64,000 bases of DNA from Acidobacteriota bacterium. GTDB taxonomy: Bacteria; Acidobacteriota; Holophagae; Acanthopleuribacterales; Acanthopleuribacteraceae. The stretch covers positions 1-64,000 of the forward strand of contig JASJCB010000024.1 of NCBI GenBank assembly GCA_030066195.1, read 5' to 3'. Positions 26,979 to 35,310 of this stretch are shown piece by piece (position 1 is the first letter of the stretch; every line of letters begins with the position of its first letter). The position numbers and the translations under genes were made by a program. The notes under the pieces are model-generated. The model saw nothing but the letters and a program-made list of their open reading frames with translations. It ran no database searches and was not told the DNA's origin.

Positions 26979-28673
26979 ATGAATTTTTGGACAAGCGGAC
27001 TTTGGGCTTCGGCAGTCCCGACACCGGGCGCTGCGGTCCTCTGGGTTTTATTGATCCTGACCGCGGCCGGCTTGACAGCCCTGGCTTTTTACGCGGGTTA
27101 TTTGCGAAGGCGACTTCACGATTTACAGGACGTTCGTGAAGAGATCGAGCAAAACAAGATTCAATATCTCATCCGCTCCGAGAAATTGGGTGTGCAATCC
27201 AATCGCACGCAAACCTCCTTCCTGGCTCATATTTCCCACCAGTTGAGAACGCCGCTCAATATCGTCATCAACTATTCCGAACTCCTGGAAGAATTGACCC
27301 GGCAGGAAGGAAGAGAAGACAACCTACCGGAGATCCGGAAAATCCTCGGCGCGGGACGGGAGCTGCAAGACAAGATCAACAATGTGTTGGAGCTTTCCAA
27401 AATTCAAGCGGGCAGCCTCAGTATCGCCACCGATATCCTTCCCACGCGCGCCCTGGTTCAGGACATTACCGCGGGTTTGAAGATGGAACTGGAAACCTCC
27501 GGCAACCGCCTGGTTCTGGAGACCGGTAAAGCACCCGAAAAACTGGAAGTGGACAGCCAACGGTTGCACCAGATTCTTCGCCACCTTCTGCAAAACGCCT
27601 TTAAATTCACCAAGGGCGGCGTGGTGACCCTGACCATCGAGAAAGAGCGGAATCCCTGGACCCTGTTCCGTATTTCGGATACCGGTCCGGGCATCGATCC
27701 TCACATCCTGTCCAACCTGTTCGCGAGTTTTATCGGCGACGAGGACGGAAACAACATCGGGACGGGCCTTGGTCTGGCCATCAGCCGCAGCCTTTGCCAG
27801 GCCATGGGCGGCGATATTACCGTAGAAAGCAAACCGGGTGTCGGGTCAACCTTTTCAGTGCGGCTGCCGGCAACTTATATTTCCGGCGGCGCCGATGTTG
27901 CCGCCGAAGATCAGGTCCGGGTGTTGATCATCAACGACGATACCGAAAGCCGCGCCCCGATGAGCAATTTCCTCAACAGCCACGGTTACGCGGTACACGT
28001 GGCTGAAGACCGGGAGGAGGCCTTGAGGTTGGCCCGTTCGGTCAAACCCCATGTCATTGTGTTGGATGCTCTCATGCCGGGTCTGGTCAGCAGGGCCGTT
28101 ATGGAGGACCTGCGCGGCGAAGACTCCCTGGCCAGGATACCGATGATCATGACCAGTATGATGGACGAATTGACCTCCACGTTCAAACTGGGCGTGATCG
28201 GTTACCTGAAAAAGCCGGTGCGTGAACATCGCTTCCAACAAATGTTGCAACGTTACCTGCCGGTGCATACCGATGCGCCCATATTGGTTGCCGAGGATGA
28301 CGCCATTTCCCGCAAGATCATGTGCAAGCGCATCACGCGTGCCGGTTGGTCCGTCGCTCTGGCCGCGGACGGCGCCGAAGCCCTGGAGAAGGTGCGCCTG
28401 CAACCGCCCGCGCTCATCTTTTTAGACCTGATGATGCCGGGAATGGACGGTTTCGACCTGTTGAGTGAATTGCGAAAAGAAGAAGCGTGGAAAAACATTC
28501 CGGTCATTTTTGTCTCGGCGGCTCGCATTAACGAAGAGAGCCGGCTTCACCCTCCGGGCGATTTCGTCCATGTTTCCAACGACGGCAATTATTCCGATCA
28601 CCTGTTCCTTGAACGCCTACGTCAGCAAATTGTGTTATATATGAATCAAAGCTTGGAGGATAAGGTTTCCTAA
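26979..28673 (+). CDS. Hybrid sensor histidine kinase with two receiver domains
   Basis: The protein has 564 residues. One TM segment is at ~18-41 with almost no extracellular part. A short coiled coil (44-75) leads to a HisKA domain whose phosphoaccepting His is at residue 87 (ISHQLRTPL). The HATPase domain has LLQNAFKFTKGG, DTGPGI and GTGLGLAI. Receiver 1 (from ~310) has NDD, VLDALMP (Asp near 363) and a KKP lysine. Receiver 2 (from ~425) has EDD and FLDLMMPGMDG (Asp near 482) but lacks the usual KP lysine near its end, so its phosphorylation switch may be altered. GGAAGGG precedes the ATG. The next gene, a lone receiver, overlaps its stop (TAATG), so the pair form a relay operon. The stimulus is probably intracellular or membrane-linked. 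Confidence 0.92.
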   Translation: MNFWTSGLWASAVPTPGAAVLWVLLILTAAGLTALAFYAGYLRRRLHDLQDVREEIEQNKIQYLIRSEKLGVQSNRTQTSFLAHISHQLRTPLNIVINYSELLEELTRQEGREDNLPEIRKILGAGRELQDKINNVLELSKIQAGSLSIATDILPTRALVQDITAGLKMELETSGNRLVLETGKAPEKLEVDSQRLHQILRHLLQNAFKFTKGGVVTLTIEKERNPWTLFRISDTGPGIDPHILSNLFASFIGDEDGNNIGTGLGLAISRSLCQAMGGDITVESKPGVGSTFSVRLPATYISGGADVAAEDQVRVLIINDDTESRAPMSNFLNSHGYAVHVAEDREEALRLARSVKPHVIVLDALMPGLVSRAVMEDLRGEDSLARIPMIMTSMMDELTSTFKLGVIGYLKKPVREHRFQQMLQRYLPVHTDAPILVAEDDAISRKIMCKRITRAGWSVALAADGAEALEKVRLQPPALIFLDLMMPGMDGFDLLSELRKEEAWKNIPVIFVSAARINEESRLHPPGDFVHVSNDGNYSDHLFLERLRQQIVLYMNQSLEDKVS

Positions 28674-29041
28674 TGGCCAAGATTTTATTGATTGAAGATC
28701 ACGATATGAACCGGGATATGTTGACTCGGCGCCTGCGCCGCAAGGGTTACGAGGTGGTCGAAGCTATAAATGGACGCCAGGGAATCGATATGGCCGCGGG
28801 TGAAGCGCCGGCCGTTATTTTGATGGATATGTCGCTGCCCGAGATCGACGGTTGGGAAGCCACGCGCATTCTCAAAGCCCGGGACGATACCCGCAACATC
28901 CCAATTATCGGTCTCTCCGCGCACGCCATGTCCGGTGATCGACAAAAAGGACTGGCAGCCGGTTGCGACGACTACGACACCAAACCGATCGATTTCCCCA
29001 GGCTGCTGGACAAAATCAACAAGTTTTTAGCAAATTCGTAA
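28673..29041 (+). CDS. Single-domain response regulator
   Basis: This 122-residue protein is one receiver domain of the CheY/DivK type with no output domain. The acidic pair is E8-D9, the phosphoaccepting Asp is D52 (ILMDMSLPEIDGWEA), the switch Ser is in GLSAHAM and the conserved Lys is K104 (DTKPID). The GLSAHAMSGDR...GCDDYDTKPI stretch is typical of receivers that serve hybrid-kinase relays. It starts inside the stop codon of the upstream hybrid kinase, so translation is coupled and that kinase is its likely phosphodonor. It probably acts by protein-protein contact in the cytoplasm. Confidence 0.93.
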   Translation: MAKILLIEDHDMNRDMLTRRLRRKGYEVVEAINGRQGIDMAAGEAPAVILMDMSLPEIDGWEATRILKARDDTRNIPIIGLSAHAMSGDRQKGLAAGCDDYDTKPIDFPRLLDKINKFLANS

Positions 29042-29059
29042 GCCGGGTGGACCTTTATT

Positions 29060-29075
29060 TGTGACCTGGATCACA
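29060..29075. promoter_or_regulatory. CRP/FNR-family consensus site TGTGA-N6-TCACA
   Basis: TGTGACCTGGATCACA is a perfect match to the classic CRP half-sites with the six-base spacer. It lies 145 bases before the phosphodiesterase-like gene and just after the receiver gene's stop. A possible promoter (TTGACT at 29112, TAATCA at 29135, 17-base spacer) lies downstream of it, though its -10 match is poor. Confidence 0.6.
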
Positions 29076-29220
29076 CCCCCGGGAATAGTAAGGCCCTGAA
29101 ACGGCCGAGCCTTGACTCTGTTACTATTGAAGCCTAATCAATGGTGGTAGGGTCTTTGCCGGCCTTTGAAGCACACGGTGGAAAACCCTTATTCAGTCCC
29201 TATGCTGCAAGACGGTCTTC

Positions 29221-29991
29221 ATGAACATCACTTTTCTAGGCACTTACGGCGGCCTTACGGATACCACCAGCCTTACCGGATTCCTGGTGGATGATTTTCT
29301 GGCCGTCGATGCGGGCTGCCTCACCCAAAAGCTGGATCTCGATCGTCAACGCCGAATTACCGACGTGCTGATCAGTCACACGCATCTGGACCACACGCAG
29401 TCTTTGGCCTTCCTGGCCGATAACTTGTGCGGTGAAACCTTAGAGCCGATCCGGATCTGGGCCTGTAAAGAAGTCATCGAAGGGTTGCAACAGCACATTT
29501 TCAACAACATCACCTGGCCGGATTTCACCCTGCTCCCCGATCCCGACAACCCGGTCATATGCTTCAGGGAAATCAGGCCCGAGGCGCCCTTTACCATAGG
29601 GCGGTTGCAAATCACCGCCGTTCCTGTCAATCACACCATTCCCTGCACCGGTTTTATGGTGCATTGCAGAAAAACGGGTACGTCGCTCATCTATACGGCG
29701 GATACCACCACGACGGATCGAATCTGGGAGTTGGCCAACGCCTGTGACGATCTGAAGGCGGTGGTGGTAGACTGTTCCTTCCCCAACGAGCAGGAAGAAC
29801 TCGCCCTGGTCAGCGGGCACATGACACCGAACCTGTTGGCGGCCGACCTGGCCAAGTTGAAACAGGATTGCCAGGTGCTGGTCTACCATCAGAAACCCAA
29901 TTACGAAGACATCCTGCAACGTCAACTGGACGCCATGGGCGATCCGCGATTGGTCACTCAAATCCAGGACAGTTGTCTCGCTCTATCTTGA
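29221..29991 (+). CDS. Metallo-beta-lactamase-fold hydrolase, class II cyclic-nucleotide phosphodiesterase-like
   Basis: This 256-residue protein has the metal-binding motif HTHLDH at residues 53-58, a VPVNHTIPCTGF histidine, a YTADTTTT aspartate and a late VSGHMTP histidine, giving a complete dinuclear metal site. The sequence around ISHTHLDHTQSLAFLADNL resembles class II 3',5'-cyclic-nucleotide phosphodiesterases (PF02112-type) more than beta-lactamases or RNase Z. Such enzymes hydrolyse cAMP or cGMP. No signal peptide is seen. The gene stands alone, convergent with the next kinase after 12 bases. A CRP-type site upstream would fit feedback by cAMP, an inference from position. The exact substrate is uncertain. 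Confidence 0.75.
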   Translation: MNITFLGTYGGLTDTTSLTGFLVDDFLAVDAGCLTQKLDLDRQRRITDVLISHTHLDHTQSLAFLADNLCGETLEPIRIWACKEVIEGLQQHIFNNITWPDFTLLPDPDNPVICFREIRPEAPFTIGRLQITAVPVNHTIPCTGFMVHCRKTGTSLIYTADTTTTDRIWELANACDDLKAVVVDCSFPNEQEELALVSGHMTPNLLAADLAKLKQDCQVLVYHQKPNYEDILQRQLDAMGDPRLVTQIQDSCLALS

Positions 29992-30003
29992 TCGCGAGCT
30001 TTT

Positions 30004-32334
30004 TCAATGGTTGAGAATTTGGTTGAGCTTGCCGGCCAGTTCCTTGATTTGAAACGGCTTTTGAATAAACCCCGATAAACCGAGGCCCTGGAATCGCTCC
30101 GCCACTTCCTGCTCGCTGAAACCGCTGGCAAGCAGAACGCGCACATTTTCCCTGATACGACGCAAGGCGCGGAAGGTCTCCTCGCCGTCCATGTCGGGCA
30201 TGGCCAGATCCAGAATAACGCAGACGATATTCTGCCCCTGCTCGGTGAAAAGTTGCAACGCTCGGCGCCCCCCCTCGGCTACCAGAACCTGGAAACCCAG
30301 GTGCTCCAGCATGTGCATACAAAGATGCCGAACCATGTGATCGTCATCGACGAGCAAGACGATACCGCTGCCGCGCCAAAGCTTGGCGTCTACCTCTTTC
30401 ACCGCCTTCATCTTCCGGCGCGTGGTGGGTAGAAAAAAGCGCACGGTGGTTCCCTTGTCAGGTTCCGAATAGATTTTGACGGCGCCCTGGTGGCCCCGGA
30501 TAATGCCCAAAACTGCCGCCATGCCCAAGCCGCGACCGGTGAATTTAGTAGTGAAAAAGGGGTCGAAAACCTTCTCTCGCGTCTCCTCCTTCATGCCCAT
30601 GCCGTTGTCGATGACGTCGCAGGTGACATAGGTTCCGGAGGGGAGTTCCTTGTCAAGGTAGGGTTCGTGAAGGTCAGAGGTTTCATACTCGCCTACGCTG
30701 GTGACGATTTTGATTTCGCCTTTGTGGGAGTTCATGGCTTCCGCGGCGTTGGTGACCAGGTTCATCACCACCTGGCGGATCTGGCCGACATCACCGTCGA
30801 TAGGCGGGAGACCCCGAGCCAGTTGGTATTCCAGGGTAGTCCCGCCCAAAGCCGAGACCTGGAGCAGGTGCGCCATTTCCTCGATTAGTTGCGACAGGTC
30901 GATGATTTCCACAACAAACCGGCCCTTGCCGGAAAACGCCAGCATTTGTTTGCACAGTTCAGCGGCTCTCCGGGCCGCCTGGCGGATATCCTGCAAATTC
31001 TCGCGAACGACCGCGGTAGGATTGGAGTGCAACAAGGCCAGGTCTGCATTTCCAAGCACACCCATCAACAAGTTGTTGAAATCATGGGCAATGCCGCCCG
31101 CCATAATTCCCAGGCTTTCCAGCTTTTGGGCGCTTTGTATACGGCGTTCCAAGCCCAACCTTTCCTCGAGAGCCTGCTTGCGATTGGTGATGTCCTGTAC
31201 CATCTCGATGTACTGCACCACTTTTCCCTGTTCATCCAACAAAGGGAAGACTTTGATAAGACCCGTAAACGGAGTGCCGTCCGCGCGACGACAATCGCGT
31301 TCGACTTCAATGGGTTGCAGGCCCTTCGGCCAGGGCACCTCTTCCTTAAGTTCCTGTCCGGTGAAGGTTTCGGGCTCGATGCCGTAGATCTGACCCATGG
31401 CCGCATTGGCTTGAATCACCTTGCGATTCGCATCCACCAGGGCAATGCCCACATCGATATGATCAACCAGTTGGTGGTAACGGTCCCGGCTTTCCCGCAA
31501 GGCGCGCTCCATTTCCCTACGTTGTTTTCCCGCCACGCGATGGTTTCGCACGACAAGAAGGAGAACGGAAACCAGGAAAATAGACAACGACAGAAGTAGA
31601 ACGATCGTGGGCTCCAAGGCTTGCCGATAACGGGTCAGCCGAATGGAAAGACGCGGCTCAGACAGGACTGCCGTATGATCGAGACCGGTCACCGGGCCGT
31701 CCTTTGAATTTAATAGAGCCAGGCGAATGCCCGATCGATCCTTCATCTCGATGCGATAAAACAAACTGAATTCAGCGGGCGATACCATGGACAAAAGCCG
31801 CGGACCCAGGTAGGCGGCAGCCAGGTAGCCCGTAACCTCGTTTTCCTTCAGGATGGGTACATAAAGCAGAAAGCCCGGCTCGCCCGAACTGTACTGAAAG
31901 GGATCGCTGAAGACAGGTTTCCCGGCGGCGGCATTATTCGCGGCGAAGAGGGCGTCCTCCCTACTCAGGGACAGTTCCACCATGGCCGGCCCTTCGGCTT
32001 CGGGCGCAACGGCAATCAGCCGGGCGTCAGCGTCCAGCCAGGCCATAAAGCCGATAGCGGGTCGTTCCGCCAGATATCGTGTCGCGATTTTTTCAAAGGC
32101 GGGGGCATCCATCAGGTTGTACATCGCCCGCCTGGCCAACATGCCCAGGTACTCCCGGTCATTTCCCAGTTGGTTTTTCAAAACGGCGATCAGAGAATCG
32201 GTGTCTTGCACCAATTGCTGTCTATAGCCGGCGTCGATCCGGGTTTTCGCGGGCCATAGAAGTAAACAGACCACGGCAATGAAAGCCAGGATGGTAAAGA
32301 TCAGTTTACTGTCACCGTTCCGCGGAGTGTTCAT
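30004..32334 (-). CDS. Membrane-bound hybrid histidine kinase (sensor-PAS-HisKA-HATPase-REC)
   Basis: The protein has 776 residues. TM1 at ~11-28 and TM2 at ~242-262 bracket a ~210-residue extracytoplasmic sensor that resembles Cache/CHASE-type domains. A PAS domain follows (~284-390, ending DITNRKQ). The HisKA phosphoacceptor is H417 (GGIAHDFNNLLMG). The HATPase has VMNLVTNAAEAM, DNGMGM and GRGLGMA. The C-terminal receiver has VDDD, ILDLAMPDMDG and FIQKPF, all functional residues present. The HDFNN-type H-box is typical of PAS-hybrid kinases that pass phosphate within the protein. It lies 48 bases downstream of the M23 gene on the same strand and may belong to that operon. The ligand and target are unknown. 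Confidence 0.93.
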   Translation of the reverse strand: MNTPRNGDSKLIFTILAFIAVVCLLLWPAKTRIDAGYRQQLVQDTDSLIAVLKNQLGNDREYLGMLARRAMYNLMDAPAFEKIATRYLAERPAIGFMAWLDADARLIAVAPEAEGPAMVELSLSREDALFAANNAAAGKPVFSDPFQYSSGEPGFLLYVPILKENEVTGYLAAAYLGPRLLSMVSPAEFSLFYRIEMKDRSGIRLALLNSKDGPVTGLDHTAVLSEPRLSIRLTRYRQALEPTIVLLLSLSIFLVSVLLLVVRNHRVAGKQRREMERALRESRDRYHQLVDHIDVGIALVDANRKVIQANAAMGQIYGIEPETFTGQELKEEVPWPKGLQPIEVERDCRRADGTPFTGLIKVFPLLDEQGKVVQYIEMVQDITNRKQALEERLGLERRIQSAQKLESLGIMAGGIAHDFNNLLMGVLGNADLALLHSNPTAVVRENLQDIRQAARRAAELCKQMLAFSGKGRFVVEIIDLSQLIEEMAHLLQVSALGGTTLEYQLARGLPPIDGDVGQIRQVVMNLVTNAAEAMNSHKGEIKIVTSVGEYETSDLHEPYLDKELPSGTYVTCDVIDNGMGMKEETREKVFDPFFTTKFTGRGLGMAAVLGIIRGHQGAVKIYSEPDKGTTVRFFLPTTRRKMKAVKEVDAKLWRGSGIVLLVDDDHMVRHLCMHMLEHLGFQVLVAEGGRRALQLFTEQGQNIVCVILDLAMPDMDGEETFRALRRIRENVRVLLASGFSEQEVAERFQGLGLSGFIQKPFQIKELAGKLNQILNH

Positions 32335-32382
32335 AAAAACACGATCGGTAATTTGTCAGGGGTAATGAGGGGTAAACTTGAG

Positions 32383-33525
32383 TTATTTCTTGGGAGCCAG
32401 CCAGGTTAAAGGGTCCTCGGGAATCGTTTTGTTGCGGATTTCAAAGTGGAGCATGGGACCTTCGAGGGATCCCGTGTCGCCGCTGAGGGCAATCACCGCT
32501 TCACGGTCTACAAAATCGCCTTTCTTAACTAAAAGGCGGTCGCAATGAGCATAAAAGCTGATGACCTTGTCACCATGATCAATGATAACCAGGTTACCGT
32601 AGCTTTTAAACCAGTCGGCATAGAGAACTTTTCCGGAATAGACCGTACGGACCTCGCGACCCTTGGGAAGGTAGATATTGATGCCGTTGATCATACGTTT
32701 CGTGCTGAATTCGGGATCCCGGTAGACGCCGAACTTGCGGATCAGGTCCCCGGCGCCGGGCCAGGGCAGACGTCCCTTGTAACGGGTTACGGGCAGGCGC
32801 AGATCCATGGGATCGAAATTGGATTCGGTGAAGCGACGGATCATCATGTGTAGCTCCTGTTTCTCCAAATCCAGTTCTTCGAATAATTTTTTTTGCTGGG
32901 ATGCCTGTTTGCGGATTTCTCCGAGGCGCCGGCCGCGTTCGGCAAGTAGCTTTTCCAGTTCCTTCTTTTGGGTGTTGAGTTGTTCTTGAGCCGTGGCGGC
33001 CTCGGCGCGTATGAGTTCCAGGTCGGCCCGGACCTGATCCAGTTTGGCCAGCGTCTCGGTAAAGGTACGTAGGGTGGATTGATCGCGCTCGGTAAGAATT
33101 TTGGCGTAGTGGTAGGCTCCGATCAATTCTGCAAGTTGCGATTGCTTCAAAAGTAGTTGGGAATAACCCAGGGAGCCTCGCTTGTAAAGGGCGCGCAGGC
33201 GTTTGCCGATAACCTGCCTCTGATCGGCAATTTGCGCCTCCAGCTCGATCTCACGCTCCTGGTTTTTTTCCAGGCCCTTTTCGGCTTCTTGTAATTCAAG
33301 CCGGCTTTTTTCTATCTGACCGCGCAGTATGGCGCGCTGGATCTCCAGCTGACCGATCTCACCGGATAGTCTGCGTCCGGTACGGCGCATTTCGTCCAAC
33401 TTGTTGCCCAGTCGCTCGAGGTCCGCATCGATAGTGGAGATGCGAACGCGAGCCCGAGAAACATCGGGCTCGCTTTTGGTTTCGTCGGTCTGAACCGACA
33501 GGAGCGAAAAGATAAGAATCAACAT
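32383..33525 (-). CDS. EnvC-like M23 (LytM) protein, probably a non-catalytic amidase activator
   Basis: The 380-residue protein has a short hydrophobic N-terminus (MLILIFSLLSVQ), a long coiled coil (~25-250) and a C-terminal LytM fold (~262-380). Active M23 enzymes have HxxxD in the first zinc motif; here the equivalent segment is NGINIYLPKG, so both ligands are missing, while the later YAHCDRL and LHFEI histidines remain. The pattern matches EnvC/NlpD-type activators, which switch on cell-wall amidases at the division septum under FtsEX control. The start is the ATG one base after the stop of the PfkB gene; a longer frame overlapping that gene is rejected. It is the fourth gene of a tight operon. 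ftsEX itself is at 48.3-49.8 kb. Confidence 0.8.
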   Translation of the reverse strand: MLILIFSLLSVQTDETKSEPDVSRARVRISTIDADLERLGNKLDEMRRTGRRLSGEIGQLEIQRAILRGQIEKSRLELQEAEKGLEKNQEREIELEAQIADQRQVIGKRLRALYKRGSLGYSQLLLKQSQLAELIGAYHYAKILTERDQSTLRTFTETLAKLDQVRADLELIRAEAATAQEQLNTQKKELEKLLAERGRRLGEIRKQASQQKKLFEELDLEKQELHMMIRRFTESNFDPMDLRLPVTRYKGRLPWPGAGDLIRKFGVYRDPEFSTKRMINGINIYLPKGREVRTVYSGKVLYADWFKSYGNLVIIDHGDKVISFYAHCDRLLVKKGDFVDREAVIALSGDTGSLEGPMLHFEIRNKTIPEDPLTWLAPKK

Positions 33526-33526
33526 C

Positions 33527-34435
33527 TCATTCGTGGAAGTGGCAGAGGTCGACGAATTCGTGGTAACGCTTGGAGATCGCGGCCATATCGATACCGGCGC
33601 AGCGATCGACCGAGAAGGCTTCCACGGTAAAAGACCCCAAAACACTGCCGTAAATAATTGCGCGTTTCATGTTTTCGAAGGAATGATCGCCGGTTTGAGC
33701 CAGGTAGCCCATGAAACCGCCCGCAAAGCAATCACCGGCGCCGGTGGGATCGATCACCTTGCAGAGGGGATAGGCGGGTGCAATGAAAATGCGATCGCCT
33801 TGGACGAGTAGCGCGCCATGTTCGCCCTGCTTGATGCACAAGGTTTGAGGACCCATTTGTGAGATGGTTCGCGCCGCGTCGATGAGGTGGTTTTGACCAC
33901 TCAGCATCATGGCCTCGGAGTCATTGACCAGCAGCACATTCACACCGCCCAACACGTCGATCAGGTCCTGGCGCGTTTCTTTGATCCACAGGTTCATGGT
34001 ATCCAGGGCCACCATCTTGGGCTGGTCGTTCATCTGGCGCAGGACCTCGGCTTGCAGCGAGGGGTGGATATTGCCCAGGAATACATATTTGGCGTCGCGA
34101 TAGTTGTCGGGAACCTTGGGTTGGAAATGCTCGAAGACATTGAGCTGGGTGTCATGCGTGACGCGATCGTTCCAATTGGCCAGGTACTCACCTTTCCAAT
34201 AGAAACACTTTCCGGCTACCTTTTCCAGGCCTTTCAGGTCGATTCCCTTGTGGCGCAGCAAGTCCTCGTCGGCAAGATTGAAATCCTCCCCGACCACCGC
34301 TACCAGGCTGATTTGGGTGAAATGCTGCGCGGCCAGGGCAAAATAGGTTGCGGACCCACCCAGAGCCCGAAGGCGTGTGTCGTAGGGGGTCACGATGTCG
34401 TCATAGGCAACCGAACCCACGGTCAAAATACTCAT
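33527..34435 (-). CDS. PfkB-family carbohydrate/nucleoside kinase
   Basis: The 302-residue kinase has the PfkB N-terminal glycine motif region (LRALGGSATYFALAA) and the C-terminal signature DPTGAGDCFAGGFMG, which holds the catalytic Asp and the anion hole. PfkB enzymes phosphorylate sugars, nucleosides or similar alcohols. A GGGAG ribosome site selects the ATG at 34435 over the upstream GTG. It follows mtnP by 11 bases and precedes the EnvC-like gene by one base. PfkB kinases beside MtnP are often annotated as adenosine or ribokinase-like; here the substrate cannot be fixed. Adenosine or a methylthioribose-related substrate would fit the neighbour, as inference only. Confidence 0.85.
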   Translation of the reverse strand: MSILTVGSVAYDDIVTPYDTRLRALGGSATYFALAAQHFTQISLVAVVGEDFNLADEDLLRHKGIDLKGLEKVAGKCFYWKGEYLANWNDRVTHDTQLNVFEHFQPKVPDNYRDAKYVFLGNIHPSLQAEVLRQMNDQPKMVALDTMNLWIKETRQDLIDVLGGVNVLLVNDSEAMMLSGQNHLIDAARTISQMGPQTLCIKQGEHGALLVQGDRIFIAPAYPLCKVIDPTGAGDCFAGGFMGYLAQTGDHSFENMKRAIIYGSVLGSFTVEAFSVDRCAGIDMAAISKRYHEFVDLCHFHE

Positions 34436-34446
34436 GCTTGGCTCCC

Positions 34447-35307
34447 TCACATGTATTTGGCCAGGAGATGTTTCAGCTGTTCCTTGCGGTCGGCGGGCAC
34501 ATCCTCCGGGCGTGTCATAATGGCTATTTTCAAGGCGTCGAAGATCGGGTTTTCGTAGTCCAGGTCGATGTTTTGCACCGCCAGTTCTATGGTTCTTGCG
34601 GCCGCATCGGCATTGGTGTGCAGAATCTTGATGACCTGTTCCACCGTGACGTCGTCATGACCTTCGTGCCAACAGTCATAGTCGGTCACCATGGCAATGG
34701 TGGCATATGCCATTTCTGCTTCTCGGGCCAGTTTGGCTTCCTGTATGTTGGTCATACCGATGATATCGGCGCCCCAACGGCGGTAGAGAAAGGATTCGGC
34801 CTTGGTAGAAAACTGCGGTCCTTCCATGCAGATATAGGAGCCGCCCTTGTGACAGGTAACACCCGCCTCTAAACCGGCTTTGTGAAGTATGTCTTGGGTA
34901 TAAGTGCAGATGGGATCGCCGAAGGCCACATGGGCTACGATACCGCCCCCAAAGAAGGTATCGGGACGATGGCGCGTGCGGTCGATGAACTGGTCGGGAA
35001 AGACGAAATGAGTGGGCGCGTATTCCTCTTTCAGGGAACCCACGGCGCTGGCCGAGAGCAGGTAACGCGCGCCCAGCATTTTGAATCCGTAGATATTGGC
35101 CCTGAAATTCAGCTCACTGGGCATCAGGTTGTGCTTGCGATTGTGCCGGGCCAGGAAGGCAACTCGCTTGCCGCCCAGTTCGCCGACCAGATAAGCATCG
35201 CTGGGTGTGCCGAAGGGGGTTTCCAGGGCAACTTCCCTGCGATTGGTTAACCGCGACATGTTGTAGAAACCACTGCCGCCGAGAATGCCGATATCGATAG
35301 AGTCCAT
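34447..35307 (-). CDS. mtnP: S-methyl-5'-thioadenosine phosphorylase
   Basis: MtnP splits methylthioadenosine with phosphate into adenine and methylthioribose-1-phosphate, the first step of methionine salvage here. The 286-residue sequence has the family blocks GILGGSGFY, the phosphate-binding RHNRKHN, LSASAVGSLKEEYAPTHFV, MEGPQFSTKAES and IGMTN. The VTDYDCW segment has the Asp that marks specificity for adenine nucleosides over 6-oxopurines. AAGGAG before the ATG overlaps the end of the M61 gene, showing translational coupling. The next pathway enzyme, mtnA, is at 44.2 kb. The identity is secure. Confidence 0.95.
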   Translation of the reverse strand: MDSIDIGILGGSGFYNMSRLTNRREVALETPFGTPSDAYLVGELGGKRVAFLARHNRKHNLMPSELNFRANIYGFKMLGARYLLSASAVGSLKEEYAPTHFVFPDQFIDRTRHRPDTFFGGGIVAHVAFGDPICTYTQDILHKAGLEAGVTCHKGGSYICMEGPQFSTKAESFLYRRWGADIIGMTNIQEAKLAREAEMAYATIAMVTDYDCWHEGHDDVTVEQVIKILHTNADAAARTIELAVQNIDLDYENPIFDALKIAIMTRPEDVPADRKEQLKHLLAKYM

Positions 35308-35310
35308 GAC

